From: Ursus arctos
Taxonomy: Eukaryota; Chordata; Mammalia; Carnivora; Ursidae
DNA length: 64,000 bases
Direction: 5' to 3'
NCBI RefSeq assembly: GCF_023065955.2
Contig: NW_026622863.1
Location: forward strand, 43,134,177-43,198,176
Numbering within the stretch: position 1 is the stretch's first letter; the number at the start of each line of letters is the position of its first letter. Of this stretch, positions 34,570 through 45,814 are shown one piece after another. The notes beneath the pieces are model-generated. The model ran no database searches and had not been told where the DNA came from. It saw nothing but the letters and a program-made list of their open reading frames with translations. A program made the position numbers and the translations under genes.

Positions 34570-35626
34570 AAATAAAACTGTCAGTTACTTGACCACCAAA
34601 ATGGGTTTGTTGGGAATAACAGAATTGCAATTCATTAAGTGAAAGCTCTGCCAAGATGGTAGACAAGTCCTGCTAACAAAGGAGAGAAACAGCTCTTTCA
34701 TGGAAAAGGAGGAAGTTGGGAAATTATTTTGAAGGAAAATCCACTGCAGGGGTAGTCAATTTCTTGTAGGTGACGCACTGTACATCCTTCCCCTTTGGGG
34801 CTTGTAATTTACATTACATTCTTTCCTGTTGAGGGTCCTTAATTGACAATTCTTCCTCTAACTGACAGACCCTCTTTTAGCCTCCTGACTCTACTTTAGT
34901 GAGGTTTCCCCGTATTTTCACATAACCTACTGACACTACCTAGGATTGACTGACTACATTGCCATTTTTGCCTTCCTCAGTGGATGAGTGTGGAGCAAGA
35001 CCTGGACACTGCTCAGGGAACAGGAACCTGGGAGTCTCAGACCTGAATACCACAAGAGAAACTGAAGATGAGTAATCCAAAAGCCTGGAAAGGGGCTGGT
35101 GGCACGTTGTCTGGAATGTCAGGCTGCGTGTGTGTAAGATGATTGTGGTGACTCAGAGAATGGCCCCAATGTGTATAAGGTGATATGTGAATTTGGGTGA
35201 GTTACCTCATTTTCTTCATCTTGAAACTAATGGTACTTGGAGTGCATGTTCTGGTACCATCAATTTTACTTGACTTTTGGAAAATCAAAAACACATAGTT
35301 TCAAATATATATATATTTTTTAAAAGATCATATTTCTATTCCTTGCATATGGCTGTGGATACCCCACCCTCCAATGCCTTAGGGATCTTGTTTTCATGTG
35401 TATAATTTCGGTCTCCTTCTACAGCATTTGGAGTTGTATTTTATTCCTCTCCAGTCTTCTATGATTTGATCCCTGACTCCCCCAACTTGGGGGGGGGGTT
35501 GGACTTACCAGTATGACCAGTACAACAGCTTAGATATGAATCCTACCCCTTTAACCTCTTGGAAACAATTAAAAGTCACAAATGGGGGCCAAAACAGAAA
35601 AATCCAGTTCCAGTGAGATTTAAAAA
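34570..35626. other. Intergenic sequence upstream of ZNF383, no gene seen
   Basis: Mostly unique-looking. It includes an AATAAA near 34571 on the plus strand that might end a short divergent transcript, which is speculation. Confidence 0.35.
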
Positions 35627-35640
35627 AAAAAAGCCCATGG

Positions 35641-35868
35641 GGGCAACTGGGTGGCTCAGTCAGTTGGGTGTGTCCAACTCTTGATTTCAGCTGAGGTCAT
35701 GATCTCAGGGTTGTAAGATCGGGCCCCATGCTCAGTCCCTTCAGCTTGGGATTCTCTCTCTCACTCTCTCTCTGTCCCTGCCCCTTCCCCCCACCCTACT
35801 TATGCTTGCTCTCTCTCTCTCTCAAAAACCAAAAAACAAAACAAAATGAAAACAAAAAAACAAAAATA
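35641..35868 (+). mobile_element. Can-SINE, older type
   Basis: Head GGCAACTGGGTGGCTCAGTC to a CT-rich region and an A-rich tail. Imperfect flanking repeats of the AAAAGCCC(A/G)TG type. Confidence 0.85.
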
Positions 35869-35884
35869 AAGAAAAGCCCGTGAA

Positions 35885-36960
35885 CTCCAAAATACATGTG
35901 AGTACTTCCCAATACAGTTGACATAGCCAGAAGAATGTCAGAGAATGAGAGCTGGTAAGCAGAGGATAGAAGTGGTGCTTAGAAGCTGGTGAAGCCTATT
36001 AGAAAAGACTCCAGAAATGGTGGGGATGGGAGGCGGAGTGGAATCACTTCAAGAAGACTAGGAGCTTACCTTGAAGGATGACCTTTGGAAAGGGAAATGC
36101 CATGAAGAGAGTAGAGGTCAAGCAGAGTGATATCAGGTGGAACTTATGTGCCAAGATCAGGACAGTCATGTTTAAGGGAAAATTGATTTGGAAAACTAAA
36201 ATATGTCTTTAAGATAAAATAAGACACCAGAGAAAACCTCAAGTTGCTTAAAGGAGAGAAACATCAACTAGTGTCAAGTTTATACTCAATAGTATTTAGT
36301 ACCACAAATCAGTCAAACAAAACTAAAGGGATAATCAAGGGAGTGAAAGCCAAAGATTTTTGTCCAGAGTCAAGCTGCAATTTAAGTATGGTTATAATTT
36401 AGAGTCATCCTAAAATAAGAAAGTGAACTAAGGTGACTTGAGAGCCAAGGGTAGTAATATGAAGGTGAGTTTGTGCTAATAGAAAAACACAGAGGATGAC
36501 AATTAAAATGTAAAAATAGCTAAAAACAAATCAACCCCCCAAAGATACTAAAGTGTTGGCCTGGTATGAGTAGAAGAGAATGGAGGAAATAAAGTAGAAT
36601 AAGTAGGACTTGATGGAAGAAGAGTTTGCATGAGAATTATTTAGGACAAGAAAGAAGACTATGGATGCAGCTATTACAGAGATGAGAGTAGAAAAGAACT
36701 ATGAGGAATAGAGTAAAATGTGAAATAAAATGGCTGGTTTTCAAGATTGTATGCTTCCGATTATGACAAGCCTGAGATTAAAATCCCAGTCCTGAAAATT
36801 ACCATCTGTGACCTTGAACTAATGATGTGTGCTCTATATACAACATATTCTACATCATCAAAAATCTTGATAACAGTATTTTTTTTTCAGGAGTGTCATA
36901 TGAATCAAGGAAAACATGTGTAAAGCTTACACAAAATAAGTCCTCAAAAACTATTACATT
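35885..36960. other. AG-rich intergenic sequence, no gene seen
   Basis: Purine-rich and low in CpG. Nothing recognised. Confidence 0.4.
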
Positions 36961-36969
36961 AAACACCAA

Positions 36970-37460
36970 CTCATTCTTTGAAGCCAATATTAAACATAGA
37001 GTTACTGTATGACCCAGTAATTCCACTCCTATACATACACCCAAGAACACTGGAAATGTATATTCATGCAAAAATTTGCACACAATTGTTCATTGAAGCA
37101 TTATTTCACAATAGCCAAAAGTGGAAACAACCCAAATGCCTATAAACAGATTAATGGACAAAGAAAATGTGGTATATGCATACAATAGAATATTATTTGG
37201 CAATAAAAAATATATGCCACAACACAGATGGTCCTTGAAAACATGCTGAGTGAAGAAGCCAGTCACAGAAGACCACATTTCATTTATAAGAAATGTCCAG
37301 AATAGGCAAATCTATAGACAGAGGGTAAATTTGAGTTTACTTAGGGTTGGCAGGGTTAGGACAAATTGGAAGATATTGCTGGTAGGTCTAGGTTTTCTTT
37401 TGGGGGTGATAAAAATGTTTCTAAATTAGATAATGAGGATAGTCACACAGTTTGGGGGTT
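36970..37460 (+). mobile_element. Old L1M ORF2 end and 3'UTR
   Basis: TATGACCCAGTAATTCCACT, AATAGCCAAAAGTGGAAACA and GTGAAGAAGCCAGTCACAGA follow the old L1 pattern. Confidence 0.75.
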
Positions 37461-37494
37461 ACAATTTTTCCACATGCTTGAAAACAGCTGTATT

Positions 37495-37730
37495 TTTCCA
37501 TTCATTAAAATTATAGCCATTCTAGTGGGTATGAAGTGATATATCATTGTGAACAAAAGGGTTGATGGAAGGAGGTAAGTGGGGGATGGACTAGATGGGG
37601 GGTGGGTATTAAAGAGAGCAGTTGTTGTGATGAGCACTGAGTACTGTATGTAAGTGATGAATCACTGAATTCTACTCCAGAAATCAGTATTACACTGTAT
37701 GTTAACTAACAAAATTTAAATTAAAAAAAC
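37495..37730 (+). mobile_element. Short 5'-inverted L1 3' end
   Basis: About 50 bp of reversed L1 (37495-37548) precede plus-strand L1 3'UTR (GTGATGAGCACTGAGTACTG, ACACTGTATGTTAACTAAC). Confidence 0.7.
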
Positions 37731-38096
37731 TTTTAGCTCTTGAATTTAGCAGTTTGATCCATTTTGAGTTAATTTTTGTAAATGATGAGAGATGAGGGCC
37801 CAACTTCATTCTTTGCAGGTAGCTGTGCTGTTGTCGCAGTATATTTACTTAAAAGCCTGCTCAAATTTTCTCAACTGAATCATCAATATTGATTGATCTT
37901 ATAGATGTTTGGGTTTATTTCTGGACTCTCAATTCTATTCCATTGATCTATGTTCCCATCCTTGTACCAATATAATAGTGTGTGATTGTCCTTATAGTAA
38001 CTTTAAAATAGAAAAGTAGGAGTCCTCCTACTTTGTTTTCCTTTTTCAAGGTTGTTTTGGTTCTTCTGGGTCCCTTGCAATTGCATATGAATTTTA

Positions 38097-39864
38097 TTTT
38101 ATTTTATTATTTTTTTTAATGATTTTTTATTATATTGTGTTAGTCACCATACAGTACATCCCCGGATTCTGATGTAAAGTTCAATGCTTCATTAGTTGCA
38201 TATAACACCCAGTGCACCATGCAATACGTGCCCTCCTTACTCCCCATCACCGGTCTATCCCAATCCCCCACCCCCTCCCCTCTGAGGCCCTCAGTTTGTT
38301 TCTCATAGTCCATAGTCTCTCATGTTTCATTCCCCCTTCTGATTACCCCCCCTTCTTTATCCCTTTCTTCCCCTACCGATCATCCTAGTTCTTATGTTCC
38401 ATAGATGAGAGAAATCATATGATAGTTGTCTTTCTCTGCTTGACTTATTTCACTTAGCATTATCTCCTCCAGTGCCGTCCATGTTGCAGCAAATGTTGAG
38501 AACTCGTTCTTTCTGATAGCTGAGTAATATTCCATTGTATATATGGACCACAACTTCTTAATCCAGTCATCTGTTGCAGGGCATCTCGGCTCCTTCCACG
38601 ATTTAGCTATTGTGGACATTGCTGCTATGAACATTGGGGTGCATATGGCCCTTCTCTTCACTACGTCTGTATCTTTGGGGTAAACACCCAGTAGTGCAAT
38701 GGCTGGATCATAAGGTAGCTCAATTTTTAACTTTTTAAGGGACCTCCACACTGTTTTCCAGAGTGGCTGTACTAACTTGCATTCCCACCAACAATGTAGG
38801 AGGGATCCCCTTTCTCCACATCCTCTCCAGCAATTGTTTCTTGCCTTGTCTATTTTCGCCATTCTAACTGGCGTAAGGTGGTGTCTCAGTGTGGTTTTGA
38901 TTTGAATTTCCTTGATGGCTAATGATTTTGAACATTTTTTCATGTGTCTGTTAGCCATTTGTATGTCTTCATTGGAAAAGTGTCTGTTCATATCATCTGC
39001 CCATTTTTTGATTTGTTTATTTGTTTCTCATGTATTGAGTTTGAGAAGTTCTTTGTAGATCTTGGATACCAGTCCTTTATCTGTAGTGTCATTTGCAAAT
39101 ATATTCTCCCATTCCGTGGGCTGCCTCTTGGTTTTTCTGACTGTTTCCTTGGCTGTGCAGAAGGTTTTTATCTTGATGAAGTCCCATAAGTTCATTTTAT
39201 CTTTTGTTTCTCTTGCCTTTGGGGATGTGTCATGAAAAAGGTTGCTTTGGCCGCTGTCGTAGAGGTTGCTGCCTATGTTCTCCTCTAGAATTTTGATGGA
39301 TTCCTGTCTCACATCGAGGTCTTTCATCCATTTGGAGTTTATTTTTGTGTATGGTGTGAGATAGTGGTCAAGTTTCATTCTTTTGCATGTAGCTGTCCAA
39401 TTTTCCCAGCACCATTTCTTGAAGAGACTGTCTTTTTCCCACCGGATGTTTTTTCCTGCTTTATCAAAGATTAGTTGCCCAAAGAGCCGAGGGTCCATTT
39501 CTGGGTTCTCTATTCTGTTCCATTGGTCTATGTGTCTGTTTTTGTGCCAGTACCATGCTGTCTTTGTGATCACAGCTTTGTAGTACAGCTCGAAATCCGA
39601 TATTGTGATGCCCCCAGTGTTGTTTTCCCTTTTCAACAGTTCCTTGGAAATTCGGGGCCTTTTCTGGTTCCATACAAATTTAAGGACTCTCTGTTCCAGT
39701 TCTTTGAAAAATGTCCTCGGTATTTTGATCGGGATAGCATTGAAAGTGTAGATTGCTCTGGGTAGCATGGACATTTTAACTATGTTAATTCTACCGATCC
39801 ATGAGCATGGAATATCTTTCCATCTTTTTATGTCTTCCTCAATGTCTTTCAAGAGTGATTTATA
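38097..39864 (-). mobile_element. Young carnivore L1, 5'-truncated in ORF2
   Basis: This 1.77-kb copy encodes the ORF2 C-terminal third in two open blocks (39852-39028 and 38991-38392) separated by a TGA where Arg (CGA) is expected, plus the 3'UTR and a poly(A) at the left. Duplications GCATATGAATTTTA (38083-38096) and GCGTATGAATTTTA (39865-39878). It lacks endonuclease and most reverse transcriptase, so it is inactive. Confidence 0.93.
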
Positions 39865-40109
39865 GCGTATGAATTTTAGAATCAGCTTGTCAGTTTTTAC
39901 AAATAAGTCATCTGGGATTCTGATGGGATTGTTTTGAATCTATAGATCAACTTGGGGAGTACTACCATCTTAACAATATTAAGTCTTCCTATCTATAAAC
40001 TTGGAATGTTTTTCCATTTGCTTAAATCTTTAAAAATTTTAAAATTTATTTAACCAAATGTTTCGTAGTTTTCTAAGTTTTTCACTTTTTTGTTAAATTT
40101 ATTCCTAAG

Positions 40110-40300
40110 TAGGTGTGCCTGGCTCAGTTGTTTAAGGGTCTGCCTTTGGCTCAGGTCATGATCCCAGGGTCCTGGGATCGGGTCCGCGAGTCTGCGTCGG
40201 TCTCCCTGCTCAGCAGGGAGTCTCCTCCTCCCTCTCCCTCTGCCCCTCCCCCTGCCTGTGTGCTCTTTCTCTCTCAAGCAAATAAAATCTTTAAATAAAT
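40110..40300 (+). mobile_element. Can-SINE
   Basis: It lies between copies of TTTATTCCTAAG (ending at 40109 and at 40315), inside old L1. Confidence 0.88.
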
Positions 40301-40429
40301 TTATTTATTCCTAAGCATATTATTATTTTGATGTTATTATAAATGAAATTGTTTTTAATTTCATTTTCAGATTGTACATTGCAAGTGTATATAAATACAA
40401 CTGAGTTTTTCTACAATTCAATATTTGTA

Positions 40430-41260
40430 TATATTGTGAAATGATCACAATAAGTCTAGTTAACATCAGTACACAGTTACTAATTCTTTTCTTGTGATAA
40501 GAATTTTTAAGATCTATCCTCTCAGCAACTTTCAATTATATAACTATTGTCACCATACTGTATATCACATCTTTAGAACCTATTTATAACTAGACCTTTG
40601 ACCACCTTCACCCATTTCAGCCACCCAACACCCCTCACCTCTGGCAACCACCAATCTGTTCTCTGTACCTATGAATTTGGGTTTTATTTTGTTTTAGATT
40701 CTGTGTATAAGTGAGATCATACAGTATTTGTCTTTCTCTGTGATTGATTTCACTTAGCATAATGCCCTCCAGGTCATCCATGCTGTTACAAATGGCAAGA
40801 TTTCCTTCTTTTTGTGGCTGAATAATATTCCACGTTCTAAATATATCACATTTTCTTTTTCCATTCATCCACTGATTAACACGTAGATTGCTTCCATGTC
40901 TTGGCTATTGTAAATAGTGCTGCAATGAACATGGGTGTATACATGTTTTTGAGTTAGTGATTTCATTTCCTTTGGATAAATACTCAGAAGTGGAATTGCT
41001 GTATCATCTGGTAGTTCTACTTTTAATTATTTGAGAAAACTCCATATTGTTTTCCATAGTGGTTAGACCAATTTAAATTTCCACCAACAGTGCATAAAAT
41101 TTCCCTTTTCTCCACTTCCTTGCCAATGCTTATTTCTTATCCTTTCATAATAGTCATTCTATCAGGTGTGAGGGGATATCTCATTGTGGTTTTGATTTGC
41201 ATTTACCTGATACAGTGAGCACATTTTCATGTACTTATTGATCATATGTATGTCTACTTA
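40430..41260 (-). mobile_element. Old L1M 3' end
   Basis: Reverse old L1: GTGAAATGATCACAATAAGT, CTAGTTAACATCAGTACACA, GGCTGAATAATATTCCACGT, CCACCAACAGTGCATAAAAT. Confidence 0.75.
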
Positions 41261-41359
41261 TTAATAAGTTAATAATAACTACTTATTAGTAGCACCCAGC
41301 TAGTGCTGTCTCTGTCTGAAATAAATAAAATCTTTAATAAATAAATAAACAAACAAACA

Positions 41360-41649
41360 GGGTCTGAAATGCCCAGTGTTTATCACCCACTTGGCTAAGC
41401 ACAGATCTCAGCCACCGTAAAAATGCCTACCCAGGAAATCAACCTCTACGTACCCCTAGTAAGGACAAGTCCCGTGCCCAGACTCAGTGGAGTGCAAAGT
41501 GCTTTCCACCAGATTCCTGATGTTTTCATCTCCAGACCACAGTTTTCAGATAGCTCTGCAACTTCCCACATCAAGTGCTTTCAGGGACTTGGGAGTTCTT
41601 TCCTGCTTCTTGATGCAGAAGCTCCCACACTAGGCCGGTGGGCCATCTG
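41360..41649. other. Unassigned sequence just upstream of the plus-strand gene promoter
   Basis: A SINE tail fragment (AAATAAATAAAATCTTTAAT) lies at about 41310-41350. After that no repeat is recognised. Confidence 0.4.
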
Positions 41650-41990
41650 GGAGCCCTCGCTCGGATTTTAGAGCGAAATTCCTGAAGAGTGGACAGGAAT
41701 TCAGATCCCGCCCGGCGGGCGCCATTTCTCCCCCCGCGCAGTCTCGCTCCAGACTACACTTCCCAGAAGTCCCCCGGCGCTACTCAACTTTCCGTTGGGT
41801 CCGTTCTCACGGGGGCGGAACTTTAACCTCCCAGCTGAGAGCAGCTGGAGACTGCGATAGGCGTGGCTCAGCTCGGCTTGTTCGGAGCTAACGCTGGAGC
41901 GGCTTGAGGTGAAGCAGTCTGAACCCGTGTGGAAGCAGAGCGGATGCACAGCTTAGGCCTCTGAGCTTGGAGCGGGCTGAGGGGTAGAGG
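41650..41990 (+). promoter_or_regulatory. CpG-rich promoter and first exon region of the plus-strand KRAB-ZNF
   Basis: A GC-rich block begins abruptly near 41620. It carries a GCGCCATTT YY1-like site (about 41719-41727) and ACTACACTTCCCAGAA (about 41753-41768), the counterpart of the ZNF383 promoter motif followed by the same C-rich tail. A possible exon 1 donor GAG|GTGAAG lies near 41906. Exon borders are not resolved. Confidence 0.55.
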
Positions 41991-41999
41991 CTGTGGATG

Positions 42000-42330
42000 T
42001 GGATGGATGTGAGTGTGTGACGGTGTGAGGCGCCTGTGACGCTGGGTTTGACAATCACCATGTCCCCGTGACGGGTGTATGATTGTGACGTTGTGTGACT
42101 GTGTGTGTGTGTGTGTTTAGGTGCGGGGAGCCCATGGCTCTGCTGGTATGACTGTGTGTATCCCTGGCATGGTTCATCTACGAGAAACCACGTGTGCGAG
42201 CGTGTGGTGCCTATGACTGTACAGATGTCGTGTGTGTATGCGAGGGAATGTGCGATTGTGACCGTGACCGTGGCATTGCGTGTATGGTTATGGAGTGCCT
42301 TCGACTGCCATTGTGACTCCCATACTCTGT
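42000..42330 (+). repeat. Degenerate TGTGACTGTG-type tract, likely intron 1 of the decayed gene
   Basis: TG-rich with irregular TGTGATTGTGAC and TGTGACTGTG units and a (GT)n run at 42099-42115. It mirrors the tract in ZNF383 intron 1. Confidence 0.7.
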
Positions 42331-43639
42331 CCCAGGAGACCCCTGTCACTCAGGACCGATTCTGGTCAGTCCTACCTGAGAGCCTCATCGGACCCCCCTC
42401 CTCTCTTGATGGGAGGAGCGGAACTGAGACAGGGCTCGGGCACGGTTTTCGCAGGAAAATTTTAACATGCACTCTTAGCGGCAGCCAGCTCTGGCTTGAG
42501 GTTGAGAAGCCTAGTCCGTGTTGTCTCTGGCCACATCTACTTGATTCTTGCTTTAGATCAGGAGACGTGAAAATATGAAGTAGGTTGTGATGGTCCTTGC
42601 ACGTAAGATGATGATCAGTGTATTCAAGTGATCTAAAGCAGTAATTATTAAGATTAGTTTCCAGGGGATGAAAATCCCCTTCAAACTTTAAACTACAAAT
42701 TTTGCAGCTACTTGATTTTGTGCTTCATCCCCGCACCCCAGTACTTTCCTGAGAATCACAAGGGAGAGACATGAGCTTCATACCAAAATAATAATAGTAA
42801 AAACATTTGTTAATGAAAATGTGAGAGACCAGGCCCAAAAATCAAAGTCTTGGAATGACCTTTAAGATGATAATATCCAAAAACAACAGTGGGATATGGT
42901 TAAGTTAATCCAGGCCATATCCATGTAATAGAATTTTTTCACAACTAATATATATTGTTTCAGAGTTTGTGTCATTTTTTTAATGTTCTGAAACAAGTCT
43001 GTGGTGTTTGCTTCAGTCACATTGATTTCTTAATGACCCATATTCCTGTCACAGGCATGTGTTTACAGTCTGTTCGTAATTTTCTTGCCATTTAGGATGC
43101 GCCTACCCTATCTCTGGTTACTTTTTTTTCCACAAAATAAAAATAACCTTATAGTCTTTTTCTGATGGAAGTATTACAGACTTAATGAAAAATAATCAGA
43201 AACTTGAGATTATAAAGAATCAGATTTAAATTACCTATAATTCCACCATCCAGAAGTACTCATTTTCAAGAATGTATTTCCAAATTTTTACTTGCATGGT
43301 TCTATAGTTTAATAGGGTAAGATGACTTACCTTCTGTTACTTGCCTGCCCCTCTCAATAATGCAAAATAGAGACATTTTCCTCTTTGTGGATAAGCACTA
43401 TCATAATTAATAACTGTGTTGAATTGTGATCTTAATGTAGCATAATTTATTTGACTAGTTACCTAATTGAAGTCTGTCGTTTCCAGTAAGTTTTTTCCCT
43501 GTCAAACTTCCTTATAAATACAGTTTTGTGCCCATTCATAATTATTTCTTCAGGATTGTTACCTAGAATTTGCAATTTTGCAACATGCAAAACCCTGTTC
43601 TAGTACTTGGGGAAGGACATGGTTTTCTTAATACATTTT
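42331..43639. other. Intron-like sequence, no gene seen
   Basis: No recognised repeat or exon. A start-codon exon for the plus-strand gene could have been here but none is convincing. Confidence 0.4.
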
Positions 43640-43898
43640 AAGTTAGGTTATTGTTTGGGGACCTTTTCTTTAATATAGGCATTTATAGCTATAACTTTCC
43701 TCCTGGGCACTGTTTTGCTTTTTCCTTAGGATTTTGGCATGTGGAGTTTTTGTTTTCATTCATATCAAAATATTTTCCAATTTCACTTATAATTTGACCC
43801 ATTGATTAAGGATGTGTTGTTTAATTTCTACATATTGTGAATTTTCCAGGTGTATCAGTGGCATTGATTTATAGTTTCGTTCCATTGTGGTTGGAGAA

Positions 43899-44471
43899 TG
43901 ATGGGGGGAAACAAGGGAAAAGAAAAAATTAAATTTCCTTACTACTTACAGCCCATTGACAAGTCCTTGAAACAGGCAGAGTGACCTTCCACCAGAAGCT
44001 CAGCTGCCTCGATGTTGACAGTTTGCTAAGGGCAAAAGGCAATCTTACCTTAACATTATCCCAACTGCCCCAGGATCCTGAAGTCTTCTTTAACATATAA
44101 AAATTCCTTTGGAAACTTCCTTTATCTCTTACCCCCTCCCACCCCCCGAAAGATATATGTTAGTAATCATCCTCCATGCATATGGCCTGTTACTATACAT
44201 CTGAAGGATCTCATGACTGAGGTTTTACTAGACTTTAGTAAATGACCCCTCAAGGTCCTGGAAACCTTGCTTCCAAATTCCTTAGAGACTTAAACTCTCG
44301 CTAACCCCCTCCCAACATGAAAGTATAGTATCAGCCACTCCTCACAACCCTAGTGCAGCTCTTTCTGTCCATGGGTACTATCCCTGTACTTTAATAAAAC
44401 CACTTTTTTGAGGCAAAGACGTCTCAAGAATTTTTTGACTCTTTGCTCTGAATCCCACCATTTCCACATCA
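43899..44471 (+). mobile_element. Solo LTR of an endogenous retrovirus
   Basis: The 573-bp block starts TGATG and ends CATCA, has an AATAAA near 44394 and a TATATAAA-like site (CATATAAAAA near 44094), and is flanked by 5-bp duplications GAGAA (43894-43898, 44472-44476). No retroviral genes accompany it, so it arose by LTR-LTR recombination. A 5-bp duplication suggests class II or ERV-L-like integrases rather than the 4-bp gammaretroviral type, though this is not decisive. Orientation is inferred from the poly(A) signal. Confidence 0.88.
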
Positions 44472-44930
44472 GAGAACATATATGATTTTGTTTCTTTTAA
44501 ATTTATTGAGATTTTTTTCTGACCTAGCATATCCTGGAGACTGTCCTATGTATAGTTGCAAAGAATGTATATTCCGCTGATGCTGTGTGAACATGGATGT
44601 ATGGATGTCTTTTAGGTCTAATTAGTTTATACATGTTCAGGTCTTCCATTTCCTTGTTGATCTGCTTGCAGTGTTGTTCTAGCCATTATTAAATGTGGGC
44701 TGTTGAAGCCTCCAACTATTTTTGTTGAACTATCCATGTCTCCCTTCAAATCTGTCAGTGTTTGCTTCCTGTATGTTTGGGTCTGTTGCTAGTTTTATGT
44801 ATGTTTATAATTTTTATATACCCCTGAGGGACTTTTGTCACTATAAAATTTCTCTCCTTACCTCTAGTAACTTTTTTGTTTATTTTAAAGCCTATTTTGT
44901 CTGATAATAGTATAAGAACACTGGTTTTCT

Positions 44931-44983
44931 ACCAGGGATGTACTGTATGGTGACTAACATAATAAAGAAACATTAAAAAAAAA
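44931..44983 (+). mobile_element. 53-bp micro-insertion of L1 3' end
   Basis: It contains only ACCAGGGATGTACTGTATGG-to-poly(A) of L1. Perfect 14-bp duplications AACACTGGTTTTCT lie at 44917-44930 and 44984-44997. Confidence 0.95.
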
Positions 44984-45508
44984 AACACTGGTTTTCTTAC
45001 AGTTTCTGTTTGTATGGTATATTTTTACGTCCTTGTATGTTCAGTCTATTTTAGCTTTGAATCTAGATTGTCTCCTGCAGACAGCATAGAGTTGGATCTT
45101 TTTTCAATCAGGTCTCAGACTTTCAATTGCATTGTTAAATCTATTCACACTTAATGTTAATTATTGATATTGATAAATCCAACCAATCTATCCATAGTCT
45201 CTGGTTTGTTTGTTTTTTTGTATCCTAATGAGTGTGAGTCATCCTAATGGAGTGTGAAGTGGTATCACAGTGTAGTTTTGCTTTGCATTTCCCAAATGAT
45301 TGAACATCTTTTCATGTGCTTATTGGCTATTTGTACATCTTTGGAGAAATGTTTATTCAAGTTTCTTGCCCATTTTTGAATCAGGTTGTTTGTCTTTTTG
45401 TTGTTGAGTTTTAGGAGTTCTCTATATGTCCTGGATATTAGTCCCTTTTAAGACACAGGATTTGCTTGTATTACCTTCCATTCTGTGGGTTGCCTTTTTA
45501 TTCTGTTG

Positions 45509-45640
45509 GGGATTAAGGAGTGTACTTGTGATGAGCACTGGGTGTTGTACGGAAATATTGAATCACTACATTGTACACCTGAAAGTAATATTACACTGTA
45601 TTTTAACTAACTGGAATTTAAATAAAAACTTAAACAAAAA
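45509..45640 (+). mobile_element. L1 3'UTR fragment inserted in old L1
   Basis: The sequence GATGAGCACTGGGTGTTGTA to ACTAACTGGAATTTAAATAA and an A-rich tail lies inside old L1 whose sequence resumes with GTTTTGATGCACAGAA. Confidence 0.82.
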
Positions 45641-45814
45641 AGAGAGTGTGTTTTGATGCACAGAATTTTTAAATTTCATGAAATTCAATTTGTCAATATT
45701 TTCTTTTTGTTGCCTGTGCTTTTGATGTCATATTCAAGAAATTATTGGCAACTCTGATGTTGTGAAGCTTTTGTACTATGTTTTCTTCCAAGACACACAC
45801 ACACTCTCTCTATA

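Larger units (their letters stand above)
37731..40430 (-). mobile_element. Old L1M ORF2, interrupted by young L1 and SINE
   Basis: Reverse old L1 text at 37731-38082, 39879-40109 and 40316-40430 forms one element (for example ATTCTATTCCATTGATCTAT, then TTGTTAAATTTATTCCTAAG), split by insertions. Confidence 0.75.
43640..45780 (-). mobile_element. Old L1M ORF2 hosting LTR and L1 pieces
   Basis: Reverse old L1 ORF2 at 43640-43898 continues at 44472-44930, 44984-45508 and 45641-45780, with insertions removed (GATTAAGGATGTGTTGTTTA, TTCCATTGTGGTTGGAGAA, GCTGTTGAAGCCTCCAACTA). Confidence 0.8.

Noticed and set aside
39028..39852. 274-codon open frame
   Set aside because: L1 ORF2 remnant of a 5'-truncated insertion.
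41888..42578. Frames of 153 and 157 codons on opposite strands
   Set aside because: They overlap the TG-rich tract and promoter; composition explains them.
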